Shown in pieces: positions 8,832-18,161 of a DNA stretch of 64,000 nucleotides (position 1 is the stretch's first letter; each line of letters opens with the position of its first letter). Where the stretch lies: the NCBI GenBank assembly GCA_964543545.1, contig CAZIYT010000007.1, forward strand, positions 74,170 to 138,169. The letters are read 5' to 3'. Both the position numbers and the translations under genes were made by a program. Source of the DNA: UBA4416 sp964543545 (GTDB taxonomy: Bacteria; Bacteroidota; Bacteroidia; B-17B0; Aurantibacillaceae). Below the pieces are notes generated by a model. That model had not been told where the DNA came from. It worked only from the letters and a program-made list of their open reading frames with translations, and did not search any database.

Positions 8832-9473
8832 ATGCCGGTAAAAGTTTTTTTGGTGGAAGACCACGAGATCGTTAGACAAGGCATTAAAGCGTTACTGGAA
8901 GGTGAACCTGATATCATTGTTACAGGCGAAGCGCCAAATGGCATTGAAATGCTGAAAAGACTGGAAAGCGGACAGCCTGATGTACTTCTAATGGACATGA
9001 ATATGCCGGAGATGAGCGGGGTGGAATGTACCACGGAGGTCAAAAAGAAATATCCCGGCGTCAAAGTATTGATCCTTTCGATGCATGACCATGAAAGCTA
9101 CCTGGTGGATATGATCTATGCCGGAGCCGATGGTTATATTCTCAAAAACTCATCCCGCGAAGAGCTCCTGTTTGCCATCCGGAAAGTAGCCAACGAAGGC
9201 GTTTATATCAGCTCAGAGTTTGCCCTTAATATGCTGGCCAAGCACAAGCGCGATACCCGCAGGCAGGCTTCTCCTCCCGTTGTGCTCAGCGACAGGGAAA
9301 TGGATGTGCTGGTACTGATTGCGGAAGGTCATACCAATACGGAAATTGCCGATAAGCTGTTTACAAGCGTGCGTACGATAGAAACCCGCCGTAAAAACCT
9401 GCTCGATAAGACCGGTACGACCAATACCGCCACGCTCATCCGCTATGCGGTTGTGAATGGCCTGGTGTCCTGA
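8832..9473 (+). CDS. NarL/LuxR-family response regulator
   Basis: The 213-residue protein has a receiver domain (residues 1-120) with phospho-acceptor Asp55 (LLMDMNMPEMSG), Ser83 and Lys105 (YILKNSS), then a GerE-type helix-turn-helix (about 148-210) with LSDREMDVLVLIAEG and EIADKLFTSVRTIETRR. This is the NarL/DesR type that binds DNA as a dimer when phosphorylated. The likely partner is the HisKA_3-type kinase encoded convergently, 9 bp away. Target sites may be the CGTAA...TTACG motifs at 8051 and 12518-12556; that link is my inference. Confidence 0.93.
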   Translation: MPVKVFLVEDHEIVRQGIKALLEGEPDIIVTGEAPNGIEMLKRLESGQPDVLLMDMNMPEMSGVECTTEVKKKYPGVKVLILSMHDHESYLVDMIYAGADGYILKNSSREELLFAIRKVANEGVYISSEFALNMLAKHKRDTRRQASPPVVLSDREMDVLVLIAEGHTNTEIADKLFTSVRTIETRRKNLLDKTGTTNTATLIRYAVVNGLVS

Positions 9474-9482
9474 TCTCCGCAT

Positions 9483-11885
9483 TCAGGGAATAGGAAGGGT
9501 GATGGTGACTCTGCTGCCGGAGCCGGGAGAGGAGTTCAGTGTGAAGCGTCCTTCCAGCAGCTTTACCCGGTTGCGAATGTTTTTCAGGCCCATGCCATTG
9601 CCTACCCGGCGGGGGAGTAGTTCCTGGAAGCCAACTCCATTGTCGCTCACGATGAGGGAGATGGAATCTTTATGTTGCTTGATCGTCACGGAGGCTTCCG
9701 TGGCGTCGGCATGTTTGATGATGTTATTGAGCAATTCCTGCACAATCCTGTAAATGGCAAACTCCAGCTTTTCAGGCAGCTCGGTTACTCCCGATAGCTC
9801 AAGGTTCACAGCAGGATTGCCTTTCACGATTTTCCGGATAAGCTCATTCAGGGCGACTTCAATGCCATAATCTTTTAGCACGGCCGGCACCAGCTCGAAG
9901 GCAATGCGGCGCGTATCGTTGATGGCGTCGCTCACGATATTCAGGATTGTTTTAAGCTGTTTTTCATCATCTGTCGTGTTCACCTTCAGGAGTTGCAGGC
10001 GGGTTTGTACGCCGTACAGCAATTGAGCCAGCCCGTTATGCACCGACTCGCCGATGCGCTCCCGCTCCTGTTCCTGGGTCATCATAATGGCATTGAGGAT
10101 CTCGCGTTGCTGGTAAAGCCGGATGTCCATTAATTCTTTTTGCTTTTGTTCTTCGCGTTGCTTTTGCTGCTCCTGCAGATAACGGTTCCGCTTGTCGGCT
10201 TCCACTAAGGCAGTAATATCCATATCCACGCCCAATGTACGCGCCGGCTTCTCATCGGGGCCATAGATAATTACGGCTTTCAGCTTGAGCACCTTCAAAT
10301 GCCCGTCAACGGAAATCTCAAGAGTTTCTTCAAAAGCCTGTGTCCCGCTTTGAATAAACTGAATGATGCGCTCTGCTACCGCCCGGCCTTTTTCGGTAGC
10401 GTATCGCAGGTAGATTGCAGGCTCTACAGGAACCGACCGGTAAAGGTTGAAGAGGCGGTACATCCCATCCGACCAGGTAAAGCGCCCGGTGTTCAGATCG
10501 AATTGCCAGCTTCCCATTTTTGCGAGCTCCTCGGTTTGTTCCAGAAGTACCATGTTGCGAAAGCGCTCTTCTTCCGCTTCTTTTCGCGAAGTAATGTCGA
10601 GGTTGGTCGCTACCACACCGTCGTCCATTTTCACGAACATGCAGGAAAACCATTTATTGAAATTCTCGAAAGGATAAAAATATTCCAGCTGCTCGGGATG
10701 CCCGCTTTCCACCACGCGGCAAATGGTGTCAAACAATCCGGAAGCTTTGATGCCGGGATATTCCTCCAAGTATAATTTGCCTACAAGGTCCTTACGGCCC
10801 GTTTCCCTTTCCAGCTCGCGGTTCACGATCGTGATCCTGAAATCGGTGATCTGGCCTGCCTCATTGCGCACCGCTTTCAGCACCGACATCTGGATCAGGC
10901 TTGTATCATAAATGGATTGCAGCAGCTCCTTACTTTCCTGAAGCTCGACGGTTCGTTCATTCACTTCCTGCTCCAGCTGCAGGCGGTAATCATCCCTCGA
11001 GCGGATGAGGGCCTGCTCTACGCGTGCCCGTTCTACGGCATCCCAGGTACGGCGGGCCGTTTCCTCCATCAGGCTTATCTCATGAGCATTCCATTGCCGT
11101 GGCTCCCGGAGGTTAACAACGATGGAGGCTACCGCCCGGTCCTTTTTCAGTAAAGGAACGGCCGCGGTCGCTTTGATGCCTATAGCGCGGCACTTGTGAT
11201 GCGCCGCCTGGTTGGTGGTGTCGGTATCCAGGTCATGAATGAGGTAGGGAACGCCTTTTTTCATGGCTTCCATCAGGCCCGGGAGCTCATCGGTAGGATG
11301 GTCGCCTACCAGGCTGGGGCCTGTGTGCCGCGCATAGTTCTGATGAACCCTTGCCACGCTCAGGTCGTCATCGAACTCCATGTAATAGGCCCAATCGGCG
11401 CTGAGGTGCTCGCCAAGGAGGCGGCTGGCAACAGCCTGCATTTCTATGGGGTCGTGGAGCGGGCGCAGAGCGTCGCTGAGTTTCAGGAGAAACGTTTTTT
11501 GCTCGTCATTATTCTGGATCACACTTCGGAGCTCGCTGATGTCGCGCCCGATGGCAAATACCGTTTCCACTTCGCCCTCTGCATTTTTTTCGGGGATAAG
11601 CCGCGAATAGAAATGTACAATACCGGTGGCCGTATGAAGGGAATTGTAATGGGATTCGCCGTTTCCTTTTTCAAAAATCGAGCGGAGGATCTCCATCCAG
11701 TGAAGCGCTACCTCATCCGGTTGCCCCATACCCAGTTTCGTTTTGCCATACAGCATGCTGTTCGGTACTCCCGTCTTAGCTTCCAGCGCTTTATTGGCAA
11801 ATATCAGTTTCAGGTCTTTGTCCCAGCGGGTAATGACATCGGGAGTATTCTCTATGATAAACTGATATGCTTTTGAAGTATCCAT
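9483..11885 (-). CDS. Multi-PAS/GAF sensor histidine kinase (HisKA_3, NarX/DesK type)
   Basis: The 800-residue protein has a PAS domain (about 1-120), a GAF domain (about 130-300), a coiled coil (about 290-330), two more PAS domains (about 330-430 and 450-570), a glutamine-rich coiled coil, a HisKA_3 dimerisation helix with His616 in ERERIGESVHNGLAQ, and a HATPase (N box ELLNNIIKHA, G1 DNGVGF, G2 GNGMGLKNI). No membrane helix is seen, so it should sense a cytoplasmic signal. HisKA_3 kinases pair with NarL-type regulators; the one at 8832 is convergent and adjacent. The first start, ATG 11885, fits the PAS fold. Confidence 0.92.
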   Translation of the reverse strand: MDTSKAYQFIIENTPDVITRWDKDLKLIFANKALEAKTGVPNSMLYGKTKLGMGQPDEVALHWMEILRSIFEKGNGESHYNSLHTATGIVHFYSRLIPEKNAEGEVETVFAIGRDISELRSVIQNNDEQKTFLLKLSDALRPLHDPIEMQAVASRLLGEHLSADWAYYMEFDDDLSVARVHQNYARHTGPSLVGDHPTDELPGLMEAMKKGVPYLIHDLDTDTTNQAAHHKCRAIGIKATAAVPLLKKDRAVASIVVNLREPRQWNAHEISLMEETARRTWDAVERARVEQALIRSRDDYRLQLEQEVNERTVELQESKELLQSIYDTSLIQMSVLKAVRNEAGQITDFRITIVNRELERETGRKDLVGKLYLEEYPGIKASGLFDTICRVVESGHPEQLEYFYPFENFNKWFSCMFVKMDDGVVATNLDITSRKEAEEERFRNMVLLEQTEELAKMGSWQFDLNTGRFTWSDGMYRLFNLYRSVPVEPAIYLRYATEKGRAVAERIIQFIQSGTQAFEETLEISVDGHLKVLKLKAVIIYGPDEKPARTLGVDMDITALVEADKRNRYLQEQQKQREEQKQKELMDIRLYQQREILNAIMMTQEQERERIGESVHNGLAQLLYGVQTRLQLLKVNTTDDEKQLKTILNIVSDAINDTRRIAFELVPAVLKDYGIEVALNELIRKIVKGNPAVNLELSGVTELPEKLEFAIYRIVQELLNNIIKHADATEASVTIKQHKDSISLIVSDNGVGFQELLPRRVGNGMGLKNIRNRVKLLEGRFTLNSSPGSGSRVTITLPIP

Positions 11886-11938
11886 AGTACGGTCTTAAGT
11901 CCTGGTAAGCGGTTTTACATGTTATCTAAACCGAAGGT

Positions 11939-11946
11939 CAAATGTA
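11939..11946 (-). promoter_or_regulatory. Putative -7 element of the histidine kinase gene
   Basis: Minus strand reads TACATTTG, a full TAnnTTTG match, 53 bp upstream of ATG 11885. The rest of 11886-12171 shows no further feature I can support. Confidence 0.4.
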
Positions 11947-12171
11947 TAATACTTATCTTAAAAATAGTTGCCTGAACCAATTTTTCGGAGGGCATCCGCT
12001 TAGGGTGCATTTTCGCCGGATATGTGGTTATTACGGGGAATAGAGCAACAATCCAATGCCTGAATAGGGGAAAGTTATTCGCAATTGCGGCTCTAAAACG
12101 TAAAAGGAACAGGTATTTTAATTGATGCTAAACCATACTTCCACGTTGGATGTTGCTTAACTGAAAATGCC

Positions 12172-12372
12172 ATGACTTACAAACCTTTAAAAAATCCGGG
12201 AGATGCTTACCTGGTACACCTTCATGAAGAGTGGGAGGTGATCTATTGGTGCAAAAAATTCAACTGCAGCAGGGATGAGCTGAAGCAGGCTGTAGAAGCT
12301 GTAGGCAATCTGCCCGAAGAGGTCAAGGCTTACCTCCTATGGAAAGCGGCAAATCACCAAAAAGCCTCCTGA
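12172..12372 (+). CDS. DUF3606 small protein
   Basis: The 66-residue protein matches the DUF3606 pattern: an N-terminal linker, then WEVIYWCKKFNCSRDELKQAV and VGNLPEEVKAYL, forming two or three helices. Family members are short, widespread in Bacteroidota and Proteobacteria, and have no assigned function. It is monocistronic by position. An A/T-rich stretch and a weak hairpin (CGAAAAG...CTTTTCG, about 12375-12400) follow and may end transcription. Confidence 0.75.
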   Translation: MTYKPLKNPGDAYLVHLHEEWEVIYWCKKFNCSRDELKQAVEAVGNLPEEVKAYLLWKAANHQKAS

Positions 12373-12517
12373 CACGAAAAGGGATTTTTTCTCTTTTCGA
12401 TGAATCCGGATTTTATTTTTTTGAATTATTTCTTTTTATAATCGCCTGCATCCCTTGCAGGCAGATACGTTCAGGACATACGGCAAAGCGCCGGGGGATT
12501 ATTTTCTTTATATGAAT

Positions 12518-12556
12518 CACGTAAAATTACCTGTGAAAAATCAGGTAGTTTTACGC
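12518..12556. promoter_or_regulatory. Operator-like inverted repeat upstream of giant protease
   Basis: Arms GTAAAATTACCTG (12521-12533) and CAGGTAGTTTTAC (12542-12554) are inverted with one mismatch and an 8-base spacer. The proximal arm ends about 25 bp before the -7 element at 12581, the position where activators bind. It shares a 13-mer with the site at 8053-8065. If transcribed it could fold as a hairpin, but it lies upstream of the inferred start site. Confidence 0.45.
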
Positions 12557-12580
12557 TTGATCCCTGATGAATAATTGATA

Positions 12581-12588
12581 TACATTTG
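12581..12588 (+). promoter_or_regulatory. Putative -7 element of the M43 protease gene
   Basis: TACATTTG matches TAnnTTTG, with CTTG 21 bp upstream as a weak -33. It lies downstream of the first in-frame ATG (12575), which supports starting the protein at ATG 12632. Confidence 0.5.
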
Positions 12589-12631
12589 GTTGACTCCTTT
12601 TACCGATTATTCACCCCCTAAACCCCAACGT

Positions 12632-15600
12632 ATGAAAAAAGTAATCTTTTTACTTGTCATTGCCTTCTGCAATGTCTGTTGTTTTGCGCAGGATGGCTGT
12701 GGTTTCGACCACATTCTGAACGCGATCAAAAGCGACAGCACAGCGGGATCAGATTTTGATTCCGTGAGGGTTTTCATCCAGAAACGGATCGCCGAAAACA
12801 AACGGCAATCTGCCCTGATGAGAACCCAGCCCAATAATTATGTGATCCCTGTGGTGGTTCACCTTGTAGGAACCAACGCGTCGGCTATGACAGACGCCCA
12901 GGTACAGGCACAGATCAACCTGCTGAACGATGGCTTTGCCAACCTGCTCGGCTCTACTTACGGCAGCATTGCCGACGACGCGCAGATCAAATTCTGCCTG
13001 GCGCAAACCTTGCCCAATGGCCAGCCCTGGGCCAATGTGAGCGCTTACAATGCCAACCTGTATTATAATACAACTCCCGGCATTACGCGCTGCACCACAG
13101 CGGTGGCCAATACGGTTGCCGGCAATCATAACATGAACGCTACGGGCGCCAATAGCCAGCAGGCTTTGGTCAATGTTGCCTACAGCGGTTTTTCCTTCAA
13201 CCGGTATATGAACATTTGGGTGGTTGACCAGATCAGCCAGGTGCCAAGTCCGTACGTGAACAGCGTGATCGGCTATGCGCCTTTCCCTCTCCTGGGGCCG
13301 GCTGCTTACCTCGATGGCGTAGTGATGAGGCTCGATGGATTCGGCATCGGCTCAACGGGTTCATTTTATAACCAGGGCCGTATCCTCATCCATGAGGCAG
13401 GGCATTACCTGGGCTTGTTCCACACCTTCCAGTTTGGCTGTTCGGAAGTCATCAACGGTACGCCTTGTAACCTCAGTGGTGACGAGTGCTGTGATACACC
13501 GCCGGTAGCGGTTCCCAACCAGGCCAGTTGCTCGGCTTTATCGGCAAGTCCTCCGAACTCATGCTCCGAGTCTCCGAACCTGCCCGACATGTATGAGAAC
13601 CACATGGATTATGCCTACGACCAACCCGGCACCTGCCGGAACACTTTTACGGAAGATCAGGCTGACCGGATGCATGCCACGATACAGGCGTACCGCGCCA
13701 ACCTCGTGTCTTTTTCCAACCACATTGTCACAGGCCTGACGCAGCCGACAGGCTGCCAAGCTAATGCGATTGACCCTACTTTTATCACCACTCTTTCGGG
13801 AGGCTCGCAGCAGGTCTGCACGGGTGCCGCCATCGGTTTCCTGGCGGGTTCGGGTGCGTCTTCCTATAGCTGGAGTTTCCCGGGAGGCACGCCTTCCAGC
13901 GCTTCGGGCACCAATAACCCAACCGGTATTGTTTATGCTACTCCGGGAACCTATAACGTATCGCTCAACATTACCGATGGCCTGGGAAATAATTATTCTT
14001 CCCTCATGCAGATCTTCGTTACCAATTGTACACCTTACAGCGGCAACCGCGCCAACTGGTATTTTGGTACCAATGCTTCGGTAAGCTTTGCCACAGGTAT
14101 TGCCGTGGCGCAAAATCCCTCTTCTATCGCGACGGATGAAGCCAGCGCCGCCATCAGCGACAACAGCGGAAACCTGCTGTTCTACACCAATGGCCGCAGT
14201 GTATGGAATAACACACATGCGACAATGACCAACGGTGCCGGTACGCTCAACGGTTCCAACAATGCCTTAAGCGCGGTTTCTACCAGCCAGGGTGTTTTAA
14301 TTGTACCGAGACCGGGCACAACCGATCACTATTACATTTATACGCAAAGTGATGTGAGCTCTCCGACACAGATTATCGGCGTGAGCCAGTATGAAGTGGA
14401 CATGAGCGTACCGGGAGGTATGGTGATGAGCACAACGCCGGTGAACCCTTCCGAAAACTATGCATCCAACGAATCGCAGATTGCGGTACCGCATTGCAAC
14501 GGAACGGATTACTGGCTGATCGTAAAACCTAAGAACAACAGCCAGTCGGGCCTTGTGAATCCCGGCCCTGTAAGCCCTGTAAATAACCAGATCGCGGCTT
14601 ACCGGATTACCGGGGTCGGTATCAGCAATGTGCCGGTACTGAGCAGCTCCGGGCCTTATGTGCCTTCTGCAACGTATACCGGCGGCAACAATGGGATTAC
14701 GCAAATGGCGATCAGCCCCGATAAAAAATTATACTGCCTGGCAGATATTGATGCAGCATCGGGCTATATCTATTACTTCGATTGTGAAACGGGAATCTTC
14801 AACCATATTGCTACCATCACGGGTATCGACGGTTACGGGCTTGCCTTTAGTCCCAACTCGAAAGTGTTGTATGCCAAAGCCTCGATGAATATCAGGCAAT
14901 ACGACCTGAGCGCACTTTCGCCATGCAATACCACTCCTCCCTATATTGATATTCCGATGTTGCCAACAGGTTATACGGCTCCTATCTTTTTCTTCAACTC
15001 TATCCAGCAGGGACCTGATGGGCGTGTGTATGTGGGAAGAGCAGGGTATCCGGCCAGTCCGCAACAATTCCTCGGTGTGATCAATTTCCCGAATGTGCTT
15101 AATACCACTCCAACCTCTAACGAGTGCGGCTATAATTTCTCCGGGATTCCTTTGTTGAGCACGCAAGGCTGCCGCCTCGATCTTCCGAATGATATCATCG
15201 GGCAGATCGGTGCACCTGCCGACGATTTCACCTTCTGTGTGAAGAACTGCGGAGAAGCCTGCTTTACATCGCTTGGCTGCGGAACAACCTTTAGCTGGGA
15301 TTTCGGTGATGGCTATAATACTTCCGGCACCAATACGGTTGTTCCGGCAGGTACCAACGGAGGAACTACCACCGGTAATTTTGAATACCCATGCCATACC
15401 TATGCATCTCCGGGCTCTTATGTCGTAAGCCTTTCCGTCGACGGACATACGGCCGTCACGCATACGGTAACTATTACACTGCCTGCGCCTCCAACCATTA
15501 CAGGTCCTCTTTGTCCTGTGACGGGATTGCAGCAAAGCTACTACGGTCCTGCAGGATATACGTACAGCTGGACAGCCAGCAATGCGTCGCCTACGACTGG

Positions 15601-18100
15601 AAATACACAAACCTTTAATACGACCTGGATCACGCTGCCTGCAAGCTTAACGCTTACGGTAACCGATCCGGCAACAGGTTGTACGGCAACGAGCACGTTG
15701 GCTATTGCAACCGGTTCTACAACAACAGTAACCGTAACACCTTCCACCTCTACGATTTGTGCGGGAGCTACACAAACCCTGTGTGCCTCCGGAGCCTCTT
15801 CCTACACCTGGAGTACAGGTGCGAATACGGCCTGCATTACCGTGAGCCCTACTGCTTCGCTTACTACCTATACGGTAACCGGAAGTAACGGTGGCTGCGG
15901 TAGCGGCGTTGCAACGGCAAGTGTGTATACCACACCGGGCCCTCAGATCTGCCTGACAGCAAGCACTTCTGTTTGCTCCAACAGCTGTACGGTTCTGAAC
16001 GGGATCTGTGACGATACGGACCTCACGACGGTGACTTATACCTGGTCGCCGCCGGGAGGCATTGCTTCGGTAAATTCTGGAAGCACAGTGGCTTGTCCTA
16101 AAGTAACTACGGTGTATACGCTTACGGCGACCAACCTTGCCGGTTGCACAACAGTAGCTACGACAACGGTGTTCGTTCTGGCAGCTCCGGTCTTAACGAT
16201 CTCACCGGTAACTTCCACGATCTGTGCCGGTACCACACAAACCATTTGTGTAGCGGGCGCCAGTACCTATACCTGGAGCACAGGAGTGAACACGGCCTGT
16301 ATGACCGACGCCCCTGTTGTGACGACGGTGTATACCGTAACAGGAACAAATGCCAATACGCAATGTAAGGCAAGCGCGACTTCTACGGTTGTGGTAAACC
16401 GGCTTCCGCGCCTATGCCTGTCGCCTTCTCCTACCATTTGCGCAGGTAGCTGCACAGTGATCAATGCTGCCTGCCAGGGTTCTACCGATAGCTATACCTG
16501 GTCGCCGACAACCGGTTTGTCGTCACCTTATACCGGTAGTACAACCGCCTGCCCTACAGTAACCACAGTGTATACAGTAACGGCAGTGAATATCGCCGGA
16601 TGTGTAAAAACCGCCACACTGCAGGTGAATGTAACGCCACAGCCAACGGTGAGCATTTCGCCGCTTACTTCCACTATCTGTGCAGGCTCTTCGCAACTGC
16701 TGTGTGCTTCGGTAGGTCTCACCACTTATACCTGGAGCACGGGAACCATGAGTGGCTGCATCACGGTATCACCGGGAAGCACCACTGTTTATACCGTACA
16801 GGGAACTCAGAATGGTTGTACGAGCGCGCCGGCTACGGCTACGGTGTACGTCAATCCAAAACCGGTGCTTTGTATGAGCAGCAGCGTGACGATCTGTTCA
16901 GGAACCTGTACCGTGATCAGGGCTAAATGCGATAACACACCGGCCGGAACAACCTATACCTGGACACCAACGACAGGCCTGGGCTCTCCTAATTCAGGAA
17001 CCAGCACCGCTTGCCCTACGGTGACGACAACTTATACGGTTAATGTTACCGGGCCTAATGGCTGCACTGCTTCATCGGCAGTTACGGTATCTGTAACGCC
17101 GGTGCCTAGCTTAACGGTATCACCGTTGACATCATCGGTATGTGCAGGCAGTACGCAAACGATCTGCGCGTCGGGAGCAAGCACCTATACCTGGAGCACA
17201 GGGGCTACAAGCAGCTGTATTACGGTAACACCGGGAGTAACAACATCCTACACCGTTACCGGCTCCAATGGAAACTGCCCTGGAAATTCAGTAGTGGCAA
17301 CCGTTACTGTAGTACCGAAGCCGGGTCTTTGCATGACACCTTCCATGACCTTATGTGCGGGAACATGCGCCACCATTAGCGGAACCTGCGGAACAGCGGT
17401 GAAATTTACTAACTTCCAGTGGTCGCCTACAACCGGTGTGTCTACGCCAACAGCCTTAACCACCACTGTATGCCCGACTGTAACGACTGTATATACACTC
17501 ACGGCTACCAATTATATGACGGGATGTGTGTCGACAGGAACGGTTTTAGTAGCCATGTCTCCGGCAACGATTGCTATCAGTGGTCCTGCGAGTGTGGCCT
17601 GCGGTGTAGCGAACCTTTATAGTGTAGCGCCTGTGGTGACGAACCCAACCACGAATTACAGCTGGTCGGCTACCAATGCCACACCGGCCAGTGGAGCAGG
17701 AACATCAGCCAGCATTAGTTTTGCTGCACCGGGTGGCGTGATTACCTGGAATGCCAGCACGACCATCGGCTCGATGATCTGCAAAGCCAAAGCAACCTTT
17801 ACAGTGCATTGCAGCTTTATCCCGGATCCGCCAATCGATATCATCATCAACGGAGGTGATGCTACAACACTATATCCTAATCCGAATACGGGTATCATGA
17901 CCCTCGCTTATGCTGTTGACCAGGAAGCGGTATTTGAAATTATGGATGCCAATCAGAAAGTGTTGGCCCGTTATGACCTCGATCCGAAAGAGCGGGAAAG
18001 GACTATCCGCCAGGAAGAACTGGCGAACGGTGTCTATATGTACAAAGTTTCGGTGAAAAACCGGATCATTAAAACAGGTAAGATTGTGATCATTCGTTAA
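12632..18100 (+). CDS. Giant secreted M43 (pappalysin-like) metalloprotease with Ig/PKD repeats and T9SS sorting tail
   Basis: From ATG 12632 the protein has 1822 residues. A signal peptide (MKKVIFLLVIAFCNVCCFAQ) leads into an M43B protease with zinc motif HEAGHYLGLFH (His near residue 254) and a Met-turn-like ENHMDYAYD. A PKD domain (about 395-465), a beta-propeller-like region (about 470-860), a second PKD domain (about 860-945) and a long array of Cys-rich Ig-like repeats (about 1040-1650) follow. The C-terminal YPNPNTGIMTLAY...GVYMYKVSVKNRIIKTGKIVI is a type A T9SS sorting domain, so it is exported across the outer membrane and may stay on the surface. A role in adhesion or degrading large protein substrates is likely. 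A strong terminator follows. Confidence 0.9.
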   Translation: MKKVIFLLVIAFCNVCCFAQDGCGFDHILNAIKSDSTAGSDFDSVRVFIQKRIAENKRQSALMRTQPNNYVIPVVVHLVGTNASAMTDAQVQAQINLLNDGFANLLGSTYGSIADDAQIKFCLAQTLPNGQPWANVSAYNANLYYNTTPGITRCTTAVANTVAGNHNMNATGANSQQALVNVAYSGFSFNRYMNIWVVDQISQVPSPYVNSVIGYAPFPLLGPAAYLDGVVMRLDGFGIGSTGSFYNQGRILIHEAGHYLGLFHTFQFGCSEVINGTPCNLSGDECCDTPPVAVPNQASCSALSASPPNSCSESPNLPDMYENHMDYAYDQPGTCRNTFTEDQADRMHATIQAYRANLVSFSNHIVTGLTQPTGCQANAIDPTFITTLSGGSQQVCTGAAIGFLAGSGASSYSWSFPGGTPSSASGTNNPTGIVYATPGTYNVSLNITDGLGNNYSSLMQIFVTNCTPYSGNRANWYFGTNASVSFATGIAVAQNPSSIATDEASAAISDNSGNLLFYTNGRSVWNNTHATMTNGAGTLNGSNNALSAVSTSQGVLIVPRPGTTDHYYIYTQSDVSSPTQIIGVSQYEVDMSVPGGMVMSTTPVNPSENYASNESQIAVPHCNGTDYWLIVKPKNNSQSGLVNPGPVSPVNNQIAAYRITGVGISNVPVLSSSGPYVPSATYTGGNNGITQMAISPDKKLYCLADIDAASGYIYYFDCETGIFNHIATITGIDGYGLAFSPNSKVLYAKASMNIRQYDLSALSPCNTTPPYIDIPMLPTGYTAPIFFFNSIQQGPDGRVYVGRAGYPASPQQFLGVINFPNVLNTTPTSNECGYNFSGIPLLSTQGCRLDLPNDIIGQIGAPADDFTFCVKNCGEACFTSLGCGTTFSWDFGDGYNTSGTNTVVPAGTNGGTTTGNFEYPCHTYASPGSYVVSLSVDGHTAVTHTVTITLPAPPTITGPLCPVTGLQQSYYGPAGYTYSWTASNASPTTGNTQTFNTTWITLPASLTLTVTDPATGCTATSTLAIATGSTTTVTVTPSTSTICAGATQTLCASGASSYTWSTGANTACITVSPTASLTTYTVTGSNGGCGSGVATASVYTTPGPQICLTASTSVCSNSCTVLNGICDDTDLTTVTYTWSPPGGIASVNSGSTVACPKVTTVYTLTATNLAGCTTVATTTVFVLAAPVLTISPVTSTICAGTTQTICVAGASTYTWSTGVNTACMTDAPVVTTVYTVTGTNANTQCKASATSTVVVNRLPRLCLSPSPTICAGSCTVINAACQGSTDSYTWSPTTGLSSPYTGSTTACPTVTTVYTVTAVNIAGCVKTATLQVNVTPQPTVSISPLTSTICAGSSQLLCASVGLTTYTWSTGTMSGCITVSPGSTTVYTVQGTQNGCTSAPATATVYVNPKPVLCMSSSVTICSGTCTVIRAKCDNTPAGTTYTWTPTTGLGSPNSGTSTACPTVTTTYTVNVTGPNGCTASSAVTVSVTPVPSLTVSPLTSSVCAGSTQTICASGASTYTWSTGATSSCITVTPGVTTSYTVTGSNGNCPGNSVVATVTVVPKPGLCMTPSMTLCAGTCATISGTCGTAVKFTNFQWSPTTGVSTPTALTTTVCPTVTTVYTLTATNYMTGCVSTGTVLVAMSPATIAISGPASVACGVANLYSVAPVVTNPTTNYSWSATNATPASGAGTSASISFAAPGGVITWNASTTIGSMICKAKATFTVHCSFIPDPPIDIIINGGDATTLYPNPNTGIMTLAYAVDQEAVFEIMDANQKVLARYDLDPKERERTIRQEELANGVYMYKVSVKNRIIKTGKIVIIR
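15740..17570 (+). repeat. Four in-frame Ig-like repeats of about 460 bp
   Basis: The coding motif S-T/S-x-(I/V)-C-A-G recurs with its Cys codon at 15758, 16223, 16679 and 17141, giving periods of 465, 456 and 462 bp, all multiples of three. Each unit has a short module (TYTWSTG...C-I-T-V) and a longer one (C-M/L-(T/S)...TTYTWSPTTGL...TTVYTVT). Cysteines are conserved at fixed points, suggesting one disulfide per module. Confidence 0.8.
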
Positions 18101-18120
18101 GGAGAGTACATCTTGTCTTT

Positions 18121-18153
18121 AAGTCCTCCGCCGACGGGCGGGGGACTTTTTTT
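18121..18153. terminator. Strong hairpin terminator after giant protease
   Basis: Stem AAGTCCTCCGCC / GGCGGGGGACTT (12 bp, one wobble) with loop GACG, followed by a run of seven Ts. It lies between convergent genes and could serve both, though the T-run favours the plus strand. Confidence 0.85.
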
Positions 18154-18161
18154 ATTTCCGG

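Noticed and set aside
15740..17570. Regular repeats that could be mistaken for a CRISPR or satellite array
   Set aside because: Periods are multiples of three, the frame is open throughout and the units encode Ig-like modules; no short identical repeats with unique spacers occur.
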